Assembly: GCA_018242445.1 (NCBI GenBank)
Contig: JAFEBW010000032.1
Span: forward strand, 1 to 64,000
Source of the DNA: Pseudomonadota bacterium
GTDB taxonomy: Bacteria; Pseudomonadota; Gammaproteobacteria; Xanthomonadales; Xanthomonadaceae
Reading direction: 5' to 3'
Length of the DNA stretch: 64,000 bases
A program made the translations under genes and the position numbers. Shown here piece by piece: positions 42,107-51,310 of this stretch (positions within the stretch are counted from its first letter, which is position 1; every line of letters begins with the position of its first letter). The notes below the pieces were generated by a model. It was not told the origin of the DNA, ran no database searches, and saw only the letters and a list, made by a program, of their open reading frames with translations.

Positions 42107-45100
42107 TCATCCGTGGCGTGGCGCCAGCGCCACGACCACCATCGGCGCCGGCGATGCATCGACGCCGCGCGCACGCCGGATCAGGCGCACGCAGGCGTTG
42201 CGGGTGTCGTCGAGGATCGCGTAGATGGTCGGCAGGAACAGCAAGGTGACGATGGTGGAAAACGCCAGCCCGCCGGCGATGGCGCGCGCCATCGGGTAAT
42301 ACGGCGGGCCATTGCCGGCGATCTGCGCATTGCCCATCGCCAGCGGCACCATCGCCAGGATCGCGGTGCCCATGGTCATCAGGATCGGGCGCAACCGCTC
42401 GCGGCTGCCGGCGACCAGCGCCTCGGTGCGGCCCATGCCGCTGCGCCGGTGGTTGTTGATGTGCTCGACCAGCACGATGCCGTTGTTCACCACCACGCCC
42501 ATCAGCACGAGGATGCCGATGAAGGACATGATGGTGAAGGTGGTTCCGGTGATCCAGAACAGCCAGTACACGCCGAACACCGAAAACAGCACGCCGCTGA
42601 GGATCGCCGCCGGGAACAGCAGCGACTCGAAGATCGCCGCCATCACGATGTAGATCAGCGCCAGCGCGATCAGCAGGTTGCGCCCCATCTGCGCGCCAGC
42701 CTCGTCGCCTTGCTGGAAAGAACCGTCGAACGTGTACGAATATCCATCCGGGAAACGCATCCCCGAAAGGGCTTTCTCCATCGCCTTGCGGGCATCGGGC
42801 GCGGTCACCTTGTCGGCGAGGCTGGCCTTGATGGTCAAGGTGGTCTGCCGGTCGGTACGCTGGATCTGCGACGCGGCCGGGCGTGACGATACATCCACCA
42901 GCGCCAGCAGCGGCACCTTGCGCCCGTCCGGGGTGCTCACCGTGAAGCGCTTGAGGTCGCCCTCGCCGTAGTTTTGCGAACCGGCGAAACGCACCGTCAC
43001 CGGCACCTCGTCGTCGCCGCGGCGGAAGGCGTGCAGCGGCGTGCCGCGCAGGGCGATGCCGATGAACCCGGCGACATCCTGCGCGGAGAACCCGAACGCC
43101 GCCGCGCGATCGCGATCCACGCGCACGTTCAGTTCGCTGTTCTGGTCGCCGTTGTCGATGCGCACGTCGTGCAACAGCGCCTTGCCGCTGGCATCGGGCA
43201 GGCGCGCGAGCACCGGCACCACTTGCGCGCCTTGCTGCATCAGCACCTGCGAGGAATCGCCCACCAACTGCAACTGGATGCCCTGCTGGTCGGAACCGCC
43301 GCCACCGCCGCCGCCGCCCGGGCCGCCCATGTCGCCGATGCCCAGATCGGCACGCGCGGATTTGGGCAGGTTCTTGCGGATGGCATCCACCAGCGGCGCG
43401 GTTTTCGCGGCGGTGGTGGCGTCGAGATTGAGCATGGTGCTGGCAAACCCCTCCTCGCTGAAGTAGGAGTAGATCTGGGTGATGTGGAAGCGTTTCCGGT
43501 TGGCCTCCAGGTACCCCTCCACGCGGCGCACCTCGTCGGACATCTGTTCGCGCGTGTACGAGCCTTTCCAGTGATAGAAGATCTGGGTCTTGCCCACCTG
43601 CTCCTGCGCCATCAGATCGGTCTTGACCATGGCCATCGGAATGCAGCTCACCGCAATGATGAACGCGATGCCGGCCACGGACCAGCCGCGGTGCTCCAGC
43701 GTCCAGCGCAGCAGGCGCTCATAGCCGCGCTGCAGGCGCGGGATGAAGCCGTCGTGCGCGCGTACGGTCGGCGGCGTGCGCAGGCGCGCGGAGATCATCG
43801 GGATCAGGCTCACCGCCACCAGCCACGAGGCCAGCAGCGAGGCGGAGATGGTGATCGCGATCTGCGACAGGTAGATGCTCATGAAATTGCGCTCGCCGAA
43901 CAGGTTCGGGGCGAACACGATGCAATGGCACAAGGTGCCGGCCGAAAGCGCGATGGCGACGTTGCGGGTGCCCACGATCGATGCGCGGCGCGGGTCGTCG
44001 GGCATGCGCTCGCGCTCCTGGTAGATGCTCTCCACCACCACCACCGCGTTGTCCACCAGCATGCCCACCGCCAGCAGCAGGCCCATCAGGGACAGGATGT
44101 TGAGGGTGACGCCGAAGAAATACATCAAGCCGAGGGTGATGGTGAAACAGATCGGGATGGCGAGCGTCACCATCGCCGTGGAAACCCAATCGCGCAGGAA
44201 GAAGAACAGCACGGCCACCGACAGCGCAAGTCCGATCAGGCCTGCCTCGGCCAGATCCATCAGCGAGGAGGTGACATCCTTGCCAGAGTCGCCGATCACG
44301 TTGATGCGGATGCCTCCCAGCGAGGGTTTGGCGCGGATTTCGTTCACCATGGCCATCGCGCGGCGGGTGACATCCACGAGGTTGGCGTTGCGCTCCTTGT
44401 AGATGTCGATGCCCACCGCCGGCTTGCCGTTGAGGCGGCGGCCGAAGGTGATGCGCTGCGGCTGCAGGTGCACGCTGGCGATGTCGCCCAGGCGCAGGCC
44501 ATTGCTGCCGATCACCAGGTTGCGCAGTTGATCGAGGCTGGCGATTTCGCCCACCGGCTGCACGCGCAGGCGCTGGCTGCCATCGGTGATCTCGCCGGCG
44601 GACACCGAGAAATTCACCGCGCGCAGTTTCGTCGCCAGGTCGTTGAGGTTGACGCCGTGCGCGGTCAGGCGGTCGGGATCCACCGCGATCTCCACCTCGT
44701 CGGGCACCGCGCCGGAGATATCCACCTTGGCCACCCCGGGCAGGCGCTCGATGGGGCGTTTGAACTCGCGGTCGATCAGCGCGTACTCGTTGCTCAGATC
44801 CTTCGCGCCGGCCATGCGCACCTGCAGCACCGGCTGATCGGAAGTGGAGAATTTCTCCACGAAATAACGCTGCACGTCGGATGGCAACTGGTCGCGGATG
44901 CCGTCCATGCGCTGGCGCGCCTGCGAGGCGGTGATGGCGATGTCGCGCGACCAGTCGGAGAACTCGATGAACACGTTGGCGCCGCTGGCGGTGGCGCTGG
45001 AGTTCATGTGCTTGATCCCGCTCATCGTCGCCAGCGCTTCCTCGGTCGGGCGCAGGATGGTGCGTTCGACCTCCGCCGGCGTGGAGCCTGCATACGGCAC

Positions 45101-45244
45101 GTTGACATCGATGAACGGCGCGGACACATCCGGCATCGCCTCCAGCGGCAGGCGAAACGCGGCGATCAGCCCGATCACCACCATCGACACGAAGAACATC
45201 GTGGTGGTGACCGGGCGTTTGAGGCTGAACTGCGCGACGCTCAT
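42107..45244 (-). CDS. RND efflux permease, second of a tandem pair
   Basis: A 1045-residue proton-driven pump of the HAE type. Starts MSVAQFSLKRPVTTTMFF; helix 4 motif AVGMLVDNAVVVVESIYQER. It carries a periplasmic poly-Gly stretch (GGPGGGGGGGGSD). Its ATG overlaps the stop of the first permease by 4 bp. Two RND subunits behind one adaptor recall MdtABC, in which MdtB and MdtC form a mixed trimer. No outer-membrane channel is encoded nearby, so TolC or another channel must serve. Confidence 0.93.
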   Translation of the reverse strand: MSVAQFSLKRPVTTTMFFVSMVVIGLIAAFRLPLEAMPDVSAPFIDVNVPYAGSTPAEVERTILRPTEEALATMSGIKHMNSSATASGANVFIEFSDWSRDIAITASQARQRMDGIRDQLPSDVQRYFVEKFSTSDQPVLQVRMAGAKDLSNEYALIDREFKRPIERLPGVAKVDISGAVPDEVEIAVDPDRLTAHGVNLNDLATKLRAVNFSVSAGEITDGSQRLRVQPVGEIASLDQLRNLVIGSNGLRLGDIASVHLQPQRITFGRRLNGKPAVGIDIYKERNANLVDVTRRAMAMVNEIRAKPSLGGIRINVIGDSGKDVTSSLMDLAEAGLIGLALSVAVLFFFLRDWVSTAMVTLAIPICFTITLGLMYFFGVTLNILSLMGLLLAVGMLVDNAVVVVESIYQERERMPDDPRRASIVGTRNVAIALSAGTLCHCIVFAPNLFGERNFMSIYLSQIAITISASLLASWLVAVSLIPMISARLRTPPTVRAHDGFIPRLQRGYERLLRWTLEHRGWSVAGIAFIIAVSCIPMAMVKTDLMAQEQVGKTQIFYHWKGSYTREQMSDEVRRVEGYLEANRKRFHITQIYSYFSEEGFASTMLNLDATTAAKTAPLVDAIRKNLPKSARADLGIGDMGGPGGGGGGGGSDQQGIQLQLVGDSSQVLMQQGAQVVPVLARLPDASGKALLHDVRIDNGDQNSELNVRVDRDRAAAFGFSAQDVAGFIGIALRGTPLHAFRRGDDEVPVTVRFAGSQNYGEGDLKRFTVSTPDGRKVPLLALVDVSSRPAASQIQRTDRQTTLTIKASLADKVTAPDARKAMEKALSGMRFPDGYSYTFDGSFQQGDEAGAQMGRNLLIALALIYIVMAAIFESLLFPAAILSGVLFSVFGVYWLFWITGTTFTIMSFIGILVLMGVVVNNGIVLVEHINNHRRSGMGRTEALVAGSRERLRPILMTMGTAILAMVPLAMGNAQIAGNGPPYYPMARAIAGGLAFSTIVTLLFLPTIYAILDDTRNACVRLIRRARGVDASPAPMVVVALAPRHG

Positions 45245-48200
45245 GTCGGCTCGGCCCCGCCTGCCGTCGCCGCATCGCCGTTCGCCAAATTCTCGCGGCC
45301 GCGCGCGCCGCGCGCCGCGTACCACGCATCGGCTCTGCGATCGAGCAGGTCGTACGCGACCGGGATCACCACCAGGGTGAGCAATGTCGATACCAGCAGG
45401 CCGCCGATCACCGTGACCGCCATCGGCGAGCGCACCTCGGCGCCGTCGCCCACCGCGATCGCCAGCGGCAGGAAGCCGAACAGCGTGCACAGGGTGGTCA
45501 TCATGATCGGCCGCAGGCGCGAGCGCGCGCCTTCCACCAGCGCCTGCCGCTTGGCCACCCCGGCCTCGCGCAACTGGTTGACCTTGTCGATCAGGATGAT
45601 CGCGTTCTTCACCACCAGCCCGACCAGCAGGATCAGGCCGATGAACACCACCACCGACACCGGGGAGCGGGTGATGAGCAGGGCCAGCACCGCGCCCACC
45701 AGCGACAGCGGGATGGTGAACAGGATCACGAACGGATGCAGTAGCGATTCGAACTGCGAGGCCATCACCAGATAGACCATGAAGATCGCCAGACCGAAGG
45801 CGAACAGCAGCGAGCGCAGCGAGGCATCGAGCTCCTCGCCCTGCCCGCCCAGGTGCATGCCCACGCCCGCGCCCAGCGGACTGGCGGCGACCATGGCGCG
45901 CACTTCCTTGATCGCGGTGCCGAGGTCGATGCCGCGCAGATTGGCCGAGACGATCGCCACGCGCACCTGGTCGGCGCGATGGATCTCACTGGGGCCGACG
46001 GTGGAAACCACGTCGGCGACCGCGTCGAGGGTCACCGGGTTGGCGCTGCCGGGGTTGACGATCAGCTTGCGAATCGCATCCACCGAGGAACGGTCGGCCG
46101 CGCTCGCGCGCACCAGCACGTCGATCTTCTGGTCGCGGAAGTTGTAGGTCGTGGCGACATTGCCCTTGACCTTGTTGACCACCACGTCGGCGATCTGCCG
46201 CGTGGTCAGGCCCAGCGCCGCGGCGCGATCCTGATGGAAGCGGATCTGGATCTCGGGGAAGCCCTGCTCCACGGTGGACTTCACGTCCGCGTAGTGCGGG
46301 TTGGCGCGCAGCATCTGCGCCATGCGCGTGCCGGCCTGCACCATGGTGGCGTAGTCGGGCGCGCTGAGTTCGATTTCCAGCGGCGCGGAGGTGCTGAGCA
46401 ACTCGGGCCGGCCGAAGGTGACCTGCGCAGCCGGATACGCCGCCATGGTCTTGCGCAGGCGGTCGGTTTCCGCCGCCTCGACCTTGGCATTGCCGCCGCC
46501 GGCCATCACCACGGTGAGCTTGCCGATGTTCTCGCCCGACTCGGTGGGATTGGCGTCCAGCCGGGTGCCGGTGCCGCTCACGCCGTACAGGGTCTTGATG
46601 CCCGCATCGCCGGCGTGCTCGCGCTGGATCTGCGCCATCAGTTCGTCGGTGCTGCGCAGCGGCGTGCCCGGCGGCAGCTTCACGGTCATGTCGAAGCGAT
46701 CTTGCGCCAGTTGCGGGATGAGGTCGGCACCGAGCATCGGCACCACCGCCATCGTCAGGGCGAACGCCACGAAGGCCGTGCCGACCACCATCCAGGGCCG
46801 GTTCAGCGCCCCCGGCAGGATGCGCAGATACGCGCGCTCGGCGCGGGCATACGGCGCCATCGCCAGATCGCTGGCCTTGCGCATGACCGGCCCGACGATC
46901 GCGGCGATGCCGCGCCACACGCGCACCAGCAGCCATGCCAAGCCGAAGAACGAACCGCGCGTTGCGCCACCGATGCCGTGCCCCACGGCGGCCAGAGGCT
47001 TTTGCATCGCACCCTCGGGTTCCCAGCGCGGATGCGACGGCTCCTCCGGGAAGGCCAGCGGCGGCCGGCCCTTGAGCGAGCTGAGCATCGGGATCAGGGT
47101 CATCGCCACCAGCAGGGACATCGCGATGGCGATCGCCACGGTCAGCGCCTGATCGCGGAACAACTGCCCGGCCACGCCCTCGACGAACACCAGCGGCAGG
47201 AACACCGCGATCGTGGTGAGCGTGGAAGCAACCACCGCCAGGCTCACCTCGCGGGTGCCGGCGATGGCCGCGTCGAGGATGCCCAGGCCGCGCTCGCGCG
47301 CCTTGGCGATGGATTCGAGCACCACGATCGAGTCGTCCACCACCAGGCCGGTCGCCAGCGCGAGGCCGCCGAGCGACATCACGTTCAGGCTCAGGTGGAG
47401 CTGACCCATGAAGAAGAAGGTGGCGACGATCGACACCGGCAGCGACAGGCCGATGACGAAGGTGCTCCAGCCATCGCGCAGGAACAGGAAGATGATCAGC
47501 ACCGCCAGCGCGCCGCCGATGATGGCGTCGAGCTTGACGTCGTGGATGGCGTTGCGGATGAATTGCGACTGGTCGTCGAAGGTGCCGATGGCGACATCCG
47601 CGGGAATCTGGTCCTTGATCTGCGCCAGCCGCTGCGTCACGGCGTCGGCGGTCGCCACCGTGTTGGCGTCGCCTTCCTTGTAGATCGCGACCTCCACCGC
47701 TTCCTTGCCGTCGATGCGGATGATGCCCTCGCGCTCCTTGAAGCCCTGCCGCACGGTGGCCACGTCCTTCAGCCGGATCGGCATGCCGCCGCCCGCGCTG
47801 GCGGCGCCTGCCGAGGTGTTGCTTTGCACGTCGGCGGCGGCGGCCATCGCGCTGGCATCGCCGGTGGCGGCGGCCACCCGCGCCATCTGCGCGATCGCGT
47901 CGGCCTGCGCCGAATTGCCGGCCGCCTGCGTGGTCACCAGCATGTTGCGGATGTCGTCGATGGTCTTGAACTGGTTGACCGTGCGCACGAGGAAGCGCTG
48001 CGAGCCTTCCTGCACCTGCCCGCCGGAGACATTGATGTTCTCCTCTTTCAGGCGGTTGATGACGGTCTCGATCGGCAGGTGCAACTGCGCCAGCTTGTCC
48101 TGGTCGATCGACACGTCGATCTGGTCTTCCAGGCCGCCGCCGACCTTGATCGCGGCCACGCCGGAAACCGACTCCAGCCGCTTCTTCAGATCCTCGTCGG

Positions 48201-48708
48201 CGTAGCGGCGCAGGTTGTTCAGACGCCGCAGTTCGTCCTCGCCCGTGGCCGCCGCGCCCCTGGGCGAGAGCACCAGGCGCATGATCGGCTCGGTGGAAGG
48301 ATTGAAGCGCAACAGCACCGGCGGCTTGGCGTCGGTGGGCAATTGCAGCGTCTCCAGCTTGTCGCGCACGTCGATGCTGGCCTTGTCCATGTCGGTGCCC
48401 CAGGCGAACTCGAGCACGACGTCGCTCTCGCCGGTGCGCGAGACCGACTTCAACCGGCGCAGGCCCTTGACCACGCCGACCGCCTCCTCCACCGGTTTGG
48501 AAATCATGGTTTCGATTTCCGAAGGCGCCGCGCCCTCGTCGTCGGTGCGTACGGTGAGCGTGGGGTAGCTCATGTCCGGCAGCAGGTTGACCTTGAGATC
48601 GCCCAGCGCGATCAGGCCGAACAGCACGAAGGCGACGGTGACCATCGCGATGGTGACGCGACGGCGGGTGGCGAACTCGACCAGATTGAAGGAGCGCGAG
48701 GGGTTCAC
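45241..48708 (-). CDS. RND efflux permease, first of a tandem pair, with extra inserts
   Basis: A 1155-residue pump, about 100 longer than typical. GTG start (VNPSRSFNLVEFATRRR) 14 bp after the adaptor stop. Helix 4 has ATGLVVDDSIVVLESI with the paired Asp of AcrB-type pumps. An Ala-rich insert of about 50 residues (coded around 47787-47946) interrupts the porter domain. A longer central cytoplasmic loop includes FFGLAWLLVRVWRGI, possibly an extra membrane-associated helix. It partners the downstream permease through an ATGA overlap. Substrates cannot be read. Confidence 0.92.
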   Translation of the reverse strand: MNPSRSFNLVEFATRRRVTIAMVTVAFVLFGLIALGDLKVNLLPDMSYPTLTVRTDDEGAAPSEIETMISKPVEEAVGVVKGLRRLKSVSRTGESDVVLEFAWGTDMDKASIDVRDKLETLQLPTDAKPPVLLRFNPSTEPIMRLVLSPRGAAATGEDELRRLNNLRRYADEDLKKRLESVSGVAAIKVGGGLEDQIDVSIDQDKLAQLHLPIETVINRLKEENINVSGGQVQEGSQRFLVRTVNQFKTIDDIRNMLVTTQAAGNSAQADAIAQMARVAAATGDASAMAAAADVQSNTSAGAASAGGGMPIRLKDVATVRQGFKEREGIIRIDGKEAVEVAIYKEGDANTVATADAVTQRLAQIKDQIPADVAIGTFDDQSQFIRNAIHDVKLDAIIGGALAVLIIFLFLRDGWSTFVIGLSLPVSIVATFFFMGQLHLSLNVMSLGGLALATGLVVDDSIVVLESIAKARERGLGILDAAIAGTREVSLAVVASTLTTIAVFLPLVFVEGVAGQLFRDQALTVAIAIAMSLLVAMTLIPMLSSLKGRPPLAFPEEPSHPRWEPEGAMQKPLAAVGHGIGGATRGSFFGLAWLLVRVWRGIAAIVGPVMRKASDLAMAPYARAERAYLRILPGALNRPWMVVGTAFVAFALTMAVVPMLGADLIPQLAQDRFDMTVKLPPGTPLRSTDELMAQIQREHAGDAGIKTLYGVSGTGTRLDANPTESGENIGKLTVVMAGGGNAKVEAAETDRLRKTMAAYPAAQVTFGRPELLSTSAPLEIELSAPDYATMVQAGTRMAQMLRANPHYADVKSTVEQGFPEIQIRFHQDRAAALGLTTRQIADVVVNKVKGNVATTYNFRDQKIDVLVRASAADRSSVDAIRKLIVNPGSANPVTLDAVADVVSTVGPSEIHRADQVRVAIVSANLRGIDLGTAIKEVRAMVAASPLGAGVGMHLGGQGEELDASLRSLLFAFGLAIFMVYLVMASQFESLLHPFVILFTIPLSLVGAVLALLITRSPVSVVVFIGLILLVGLVVKNAIILIDKVNQLREAGVAKRQALVEGARSRLRPIMMTTLCTLFGFLPLAIAVGDGAEVRSPMAVTVIGGLLVSTLLTLVVIPVAYDLLDRRADAWYAARGARGRENLANGDAATAGGAEPT

Positions 48709-48721
48709 GGACGCGCCCCGG

Positions 48722-49927
48722 TCACGGTGCCGAGTCGGCGACGGACGACCCCGACGCGGCCACGCCCGCATCGGCCTTGCGGTCGATCACGCTGACCGGG
48801 CTGCCATCGCGCAGGGCGATCTTGCCGGCGGTCACCACCTGGTCGCCTTCGGCCAGGCCGGAACGGACTTCCGCCCATTGCCCGTCGGTGAAGCCCACCG
48901 CGATCGTGGTGCGCACCGCCTTGCCGTCGCGCACGACGAACACCGCCGGGTCGCCGCCGTCTTCCAGCAAGGCCAGGCGCGGTATCACCAGCGCGTTGGC
49001 GCGGCGGTCGTAGTCGATGCGGATGCGCCCGAACATGCCCGGCTGCAACAGCTTGTCCCCGGCGAACCGGCACACCACGCGGAAGGTGCCGCTGCCGGCA
49101 TCGACGATCGGCGCGACGTGATCGACGACGCCCTTGAACGCCTTGCCGGGCAGCGCATCGACTTCCATCGTCGCCGGCAACCCGCCCTTGAGCCGGGTGA
49201 GCTCGCGCTCGGGCACGTTGAGGGTGGCCTGCAACGTGCTGTTGTCGATGATGCGGATGATCGGCGAGTTGATCTGCACGAAGTTGCCGACCTTGATCGA
49301 GCGTTGCGCGACCACGCCGGAAATCGGCGCCACCACGTCGGTGTACGACAGATCCAGGCGCGCCATGTCCAGCGCGACCTTGGCGTTCTGCAGGTCGTAC
49401 TTGATCTGGTCGTTGTCCGAGGCGCTGACCAGCTTGGCGGCGACCATCTTCTGCGAGCGGTCGTAGTTGGCCTGCAGCTTGTCCACCTGCGCCTGCGCCT
49501 GCGCGACCTGCAGGCGCTGCCGCTCGGAGTCGAGCTTCACCAGCACCTGGCCCTTGCGCACCTGCTGGCCTTCCTCGGTGAACAGTTGCAGGACGATGCC
49601 GGAGGTCTTGGCGATGACCTGCGCCTCGTCGGGCGCATCCAGCGAAGCGGTGCCGTTGTAGCTGGCCGCGATCGGCTGCCGCGACACCACGGTCACCTCG
49701 ACCGGAACCTTGTCGACGACCTTCTTGTCCTTCCCGCCGGCCTTGGCTGCGGATGCCTGCGCGGCCTGCGCGCCGGCGGAGTTGGCCTGCTTGCAGGCGG
49801 GCAAGGTCAAGGCCAGCGCCAGCAACAACGCCGGCGCCAGCAAGGCGGCGCGCGGACGGTGACGCGCGGGCGAACCTTGCGTCGAGACGTTACGGGAGGG
49901 AGTGGCGATTCGAGGCATGGGCGTCAT
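48722..49927 (-). CDS. RND periplasmic adaptor lipoprotein
   Basis: A 401-residue membrane-fusion protein with lipobox LPACK near residue 45. Biotinyl/lipoyl halves flank a hairpin helix: KTSGIVLQLFTEEGQQVRKG and TDVVAPISGVVAQRSIKVG. Beta-barrel and membrane-proximal domains follow. The ATG at 49927 lies about 20 bp from the operator-like palindrome; ATG 49918 is possible. First gene of adaptor-permease-permease. Confidence 0.92.
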   Translation of the reverse strand: MTPMPRIATPSRNVSTQGSPARHRPRAALLAPALLLALALTLPACKQANSAGAQAAQASAAKAGGKDKKVVDKVPVEVTVVSRQPIAASYNGTASLDAPDEAQVIAKTSGIVLQLFTEEGQQVRKGQVLVKLDSERQRLQVAQAQAQVDKLQANYDRSQKMVAAKLVSASDNDQIKYDLQNAKVALDMARLDLSYTDVVAPISGVVAQRSIKVGNFVQINSPIIRIIDNSTLQATLNVPERELTRLKGGLPATMEVDALPGKAFKGVVDHVAPIVDAGSGTFRVVCRFAGDKLLQPGMFGRIRIDYDRRANALVIPRLALLEDGGDPAVFVVRDGKAVRTTIAVGFTDGQWAEVRSGLAEGDQVVTAGKIALRDGSPVSVIDRKADAGVAASGSSVADSAP

Positions 49928-49946
49928 CGATTTCGGTGGCGGTCAT

Positions 49947-49970
49947 GGTGTTGTATGTAAGTATAACACC
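49947..49970. promoter_or_regulatory. 24-bp operator-like palindrome at the RND promoter
   Basis: Half-sites GGTGTTGTA and GTATAACACC form a near-perfect palindrome centred on TGTAA. Read on the minus strand it includes TATACT, a -10-like element, so a bound repressor would block transcription of the efflux operon. Size and symmetry suit a TetR-type dimer, but no regulator gene is in the window. Confidence 0.55.
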
Positions 49971-50208
49971 TGCCACGCCCGGACGATTCCGAGCGTGGGC
50001 TCATGGTGCGTTCGCCCCGGAATGCTTGCGCGTGCGTGAAGTCACCGTGACGCATGGCATATGAAAACGCCGCGCACGATTCGTTCCATCGGCTCGCGCC
50101 CTCGCCATGCGTGCGGTCGGGGCCCCCGCAGCCGCGCCGGCGCGCCCGGCAACCGCCGTCGAATGTCAAGCGCCCACGTCAAGCGCAAGCACGCGGTCGC
50201 AGTTTGTT

Positions 50209-50214
50209 TATACT
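50209..50214 (+). promoter_or_regulatory. -10-like TATACT ahead of the cytochrome pair
   Basis: TATACT within TTTATACTTCG lies 33 bp upstream of the first cytochrome ATG. No convincing -35 is seen. Confidence 0.35.
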
Positions 50215-50246
50215 TCGCCCCTCGCCCACGCCGACCCTGCCACACG

Positions 50247-50591
50247 ATGAAGTCCGCCGCCCTGAACCCCATCATCCTGTGCATCGCTAGCCTCGCCCTG
50301 ACGGCAGCCGCCCCCACCTTCGCCAAGGGCGACCCGGTCGCCGGCAAGCAACTGGTGTGGACCTGCACCGGCTGCCACGGCATCCCGGACTACAAGAACG
50401 CCTACCCGAACTACCGGGTGCCCAAGCTCGGCGGCCAGAACGAGCAATACCTCATCAACGCCCTGAGCGAGTACAAGAAGCACGAACGCGCGCACCCGAC
50501 CATGCGCGCGCAGGCCGAGAGCTTCTCCGAGCAGGACATCGAAAACATCGCCGCCTACCTGTCCAGCGTCGGCACCGCGAACGAGAAGTGA
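50247..50591 (+). CDS. Monohaem cytochrome c, first of a pair
   Basis: A 114-residue periplasmic class I cytochrome: signal peptide ending PTFA, haem-attachment site CTGCH, distal ligand Met in HPTMRAQAESFSEQDIENIAAYL. The ATG at 50247 gives a proper signal peptide; longer frames upstream do not. Sequence resembles one half of dihaem cytochrome c4. It is followed 8 bp later by a similar gene. Likely an electron carrier to a terminal oxidase. Confidence 0.9.
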   Translation: MKSAALNPIILCIASLALTAAAPTFAKGDPVAGKQLVWTCTGCHGIPDYKNAYPNYRVPKLGGQNEQYLINALSEYKKHERAHPTMRAQAESFSEQDIENIAAYLSSVGTANEK

Positions 50592-50599
50592 GCACGCCG

Positions 50600-50959
50600 A
50601 TGACCACGAACGCCTCCATGACCCTGCGCACCCTCGCCGCCTGCCTGTTGCTGGCCGCCGCCGGCACCGCCCTCGCCAAGGGCGACCCCGTCGCCGGCGC
50701 CAACAAGGCCAAGTCCTGCATGGCTTGCCACGGCACCAATTTCGATGCCGAGGCCGACGGCCAGTACCCGCGCCTGGCCGGCCAGTATCCCGACTACATC
50801 GCCCGCGTGCTCCACGAGTATCGCGACGGCGGCCGCGACAACCCGATCATGAAGGGCATGGCCGGCTCCTTGTCCGATCAGGACATCCAGGACATCGCCG
50901 CCTACATCTCCGGCCTGCCGGGCAAGCTGCACGACCTGAGCCGCATGAAGAAGAAGTGA
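50600..50959 (+). CDS. Monohaem cytochrome c, second of a pair
   Basis: A 119-residue periplasmic class I cytochrome with signal peptide (ends GTALA), CMACH haem site and Met ligand in NPIMKGMAGSLSDQDIQDIAAYI. MTTNASMTLRT offers two close starts (50600 or 50618). Shared phrases with the preceding gene (KGDPVAG, QDIxxIAAYxS) indicate duplication. Together they look like cytochrome c4 split into two polypeptides. Confidence 0.9.
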   Translation: MTTNASMTLRTLAACLLLAAAGTALAKGDPVAGANKAKSCMACHGTNFDAEADGQYPRLAGQYPDYIARVLHEYRDGGRDNPIMKGMAGSLSDQDIQDIAAYISGLPGKLHDLSRMKKK

Positions 50960-51014
50960 CGCGCAAGCGCATGCGCTGATTCGCGGCGCAGCGTGGGTTG
51001 CTTGGCGCACTGGT

Positions 51015-51043
51015 TTGACATGCATCCGTACGGACTGTACTGT
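51015..51043 (+). promoter_or_regulatory. Toxin-antitoxin promoter, apparently leaderless
   Basis: Perfect -35 TTGACA (51015-51020), 17-bp spacer, -10 TACTGT (51038-51043). The antitoxin ATG at 51050 lies 7 bp after the -10, the expected transcription start. The spacer holds palindromes CCGTACGG and GTAC-GGACT-GTAC, plausible autoregulatory operators. Confidence 0.7.
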
Positions 51044-51049
51044 CACGGC

Positions 51050-51310
51050 ATGAAGACCCCGACGCGACCGCAAACCAAAGGCGCGGAAGAAGCGCGCCAG
51101 CAACTGCCGGCCATCTTGAGCGCGGCCGAATCGGGTCGCACCACCCTCATCACCCGGCATGGTCGCAACGTGGCGGCGGTGGTGCCGGTGTCGGCCGTGC
51201 AACGACGCAGCGCGGTTTCGTTGCTGGATCTGGCCGGTACCGGGCGTGGCATGTGGGGGCACGACGTCAGCCGCAGCATCGCCAAGCAACGCGACGAATG
51301 GAATCGCTGA
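51050..51310 (+). CDS. Phd/YefM-type antitoxin
   Basis: An 86-residue protein with KGAEEARQQLPAILSAAESG and TLITRHGRNVAAVVP, the conserved DNA-binding and dimerisation core of Phd/YefM antitoxins. The C-terminal part (GRGMWGHDVSRSIAKQRDEW) would wrap the toxin. The start at 51050 fits the family and lies at the predicted mRNA 5' end; ATG 51020 would be inside the promoter. It overlaps the toxin by 13 bp. Confidence 0.9.
   Translation: MKTPTRPQTKGAEEARQQLPAILSAAESGRTTLITRHGRNVAAVVPVSAVQRRSAVSLLDLAGTGRGMWGHDVSRSIAKQRDEWNR

Larger units (their letters stand above)
49928..50246. other. 319-bp divergent control region between efflux and cytochrome operons
   Basis: Contains the palindrome at 49947-49970 with a TATACT on the minus strand, and a TATACT (50209-50214) on the plus strand facing the cytochromes. 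No gene is apparent between them. Confidence 0.6.

Noticed and set aside
42107..45244. VDNA in helix 4 of the second permease as evidence of an inactive pump
   Set aside because: Many functional RND pumps have VDNA in place of VDDA, so this alone does not show loss of proton transport.
50966..50977. Perfect palindrome AGCGCATGCGCT upstream of the antitoxin
   Set aside because: Short GC-rich palindromes of this kind are frequent by chance here, and it lies outside the promoter.
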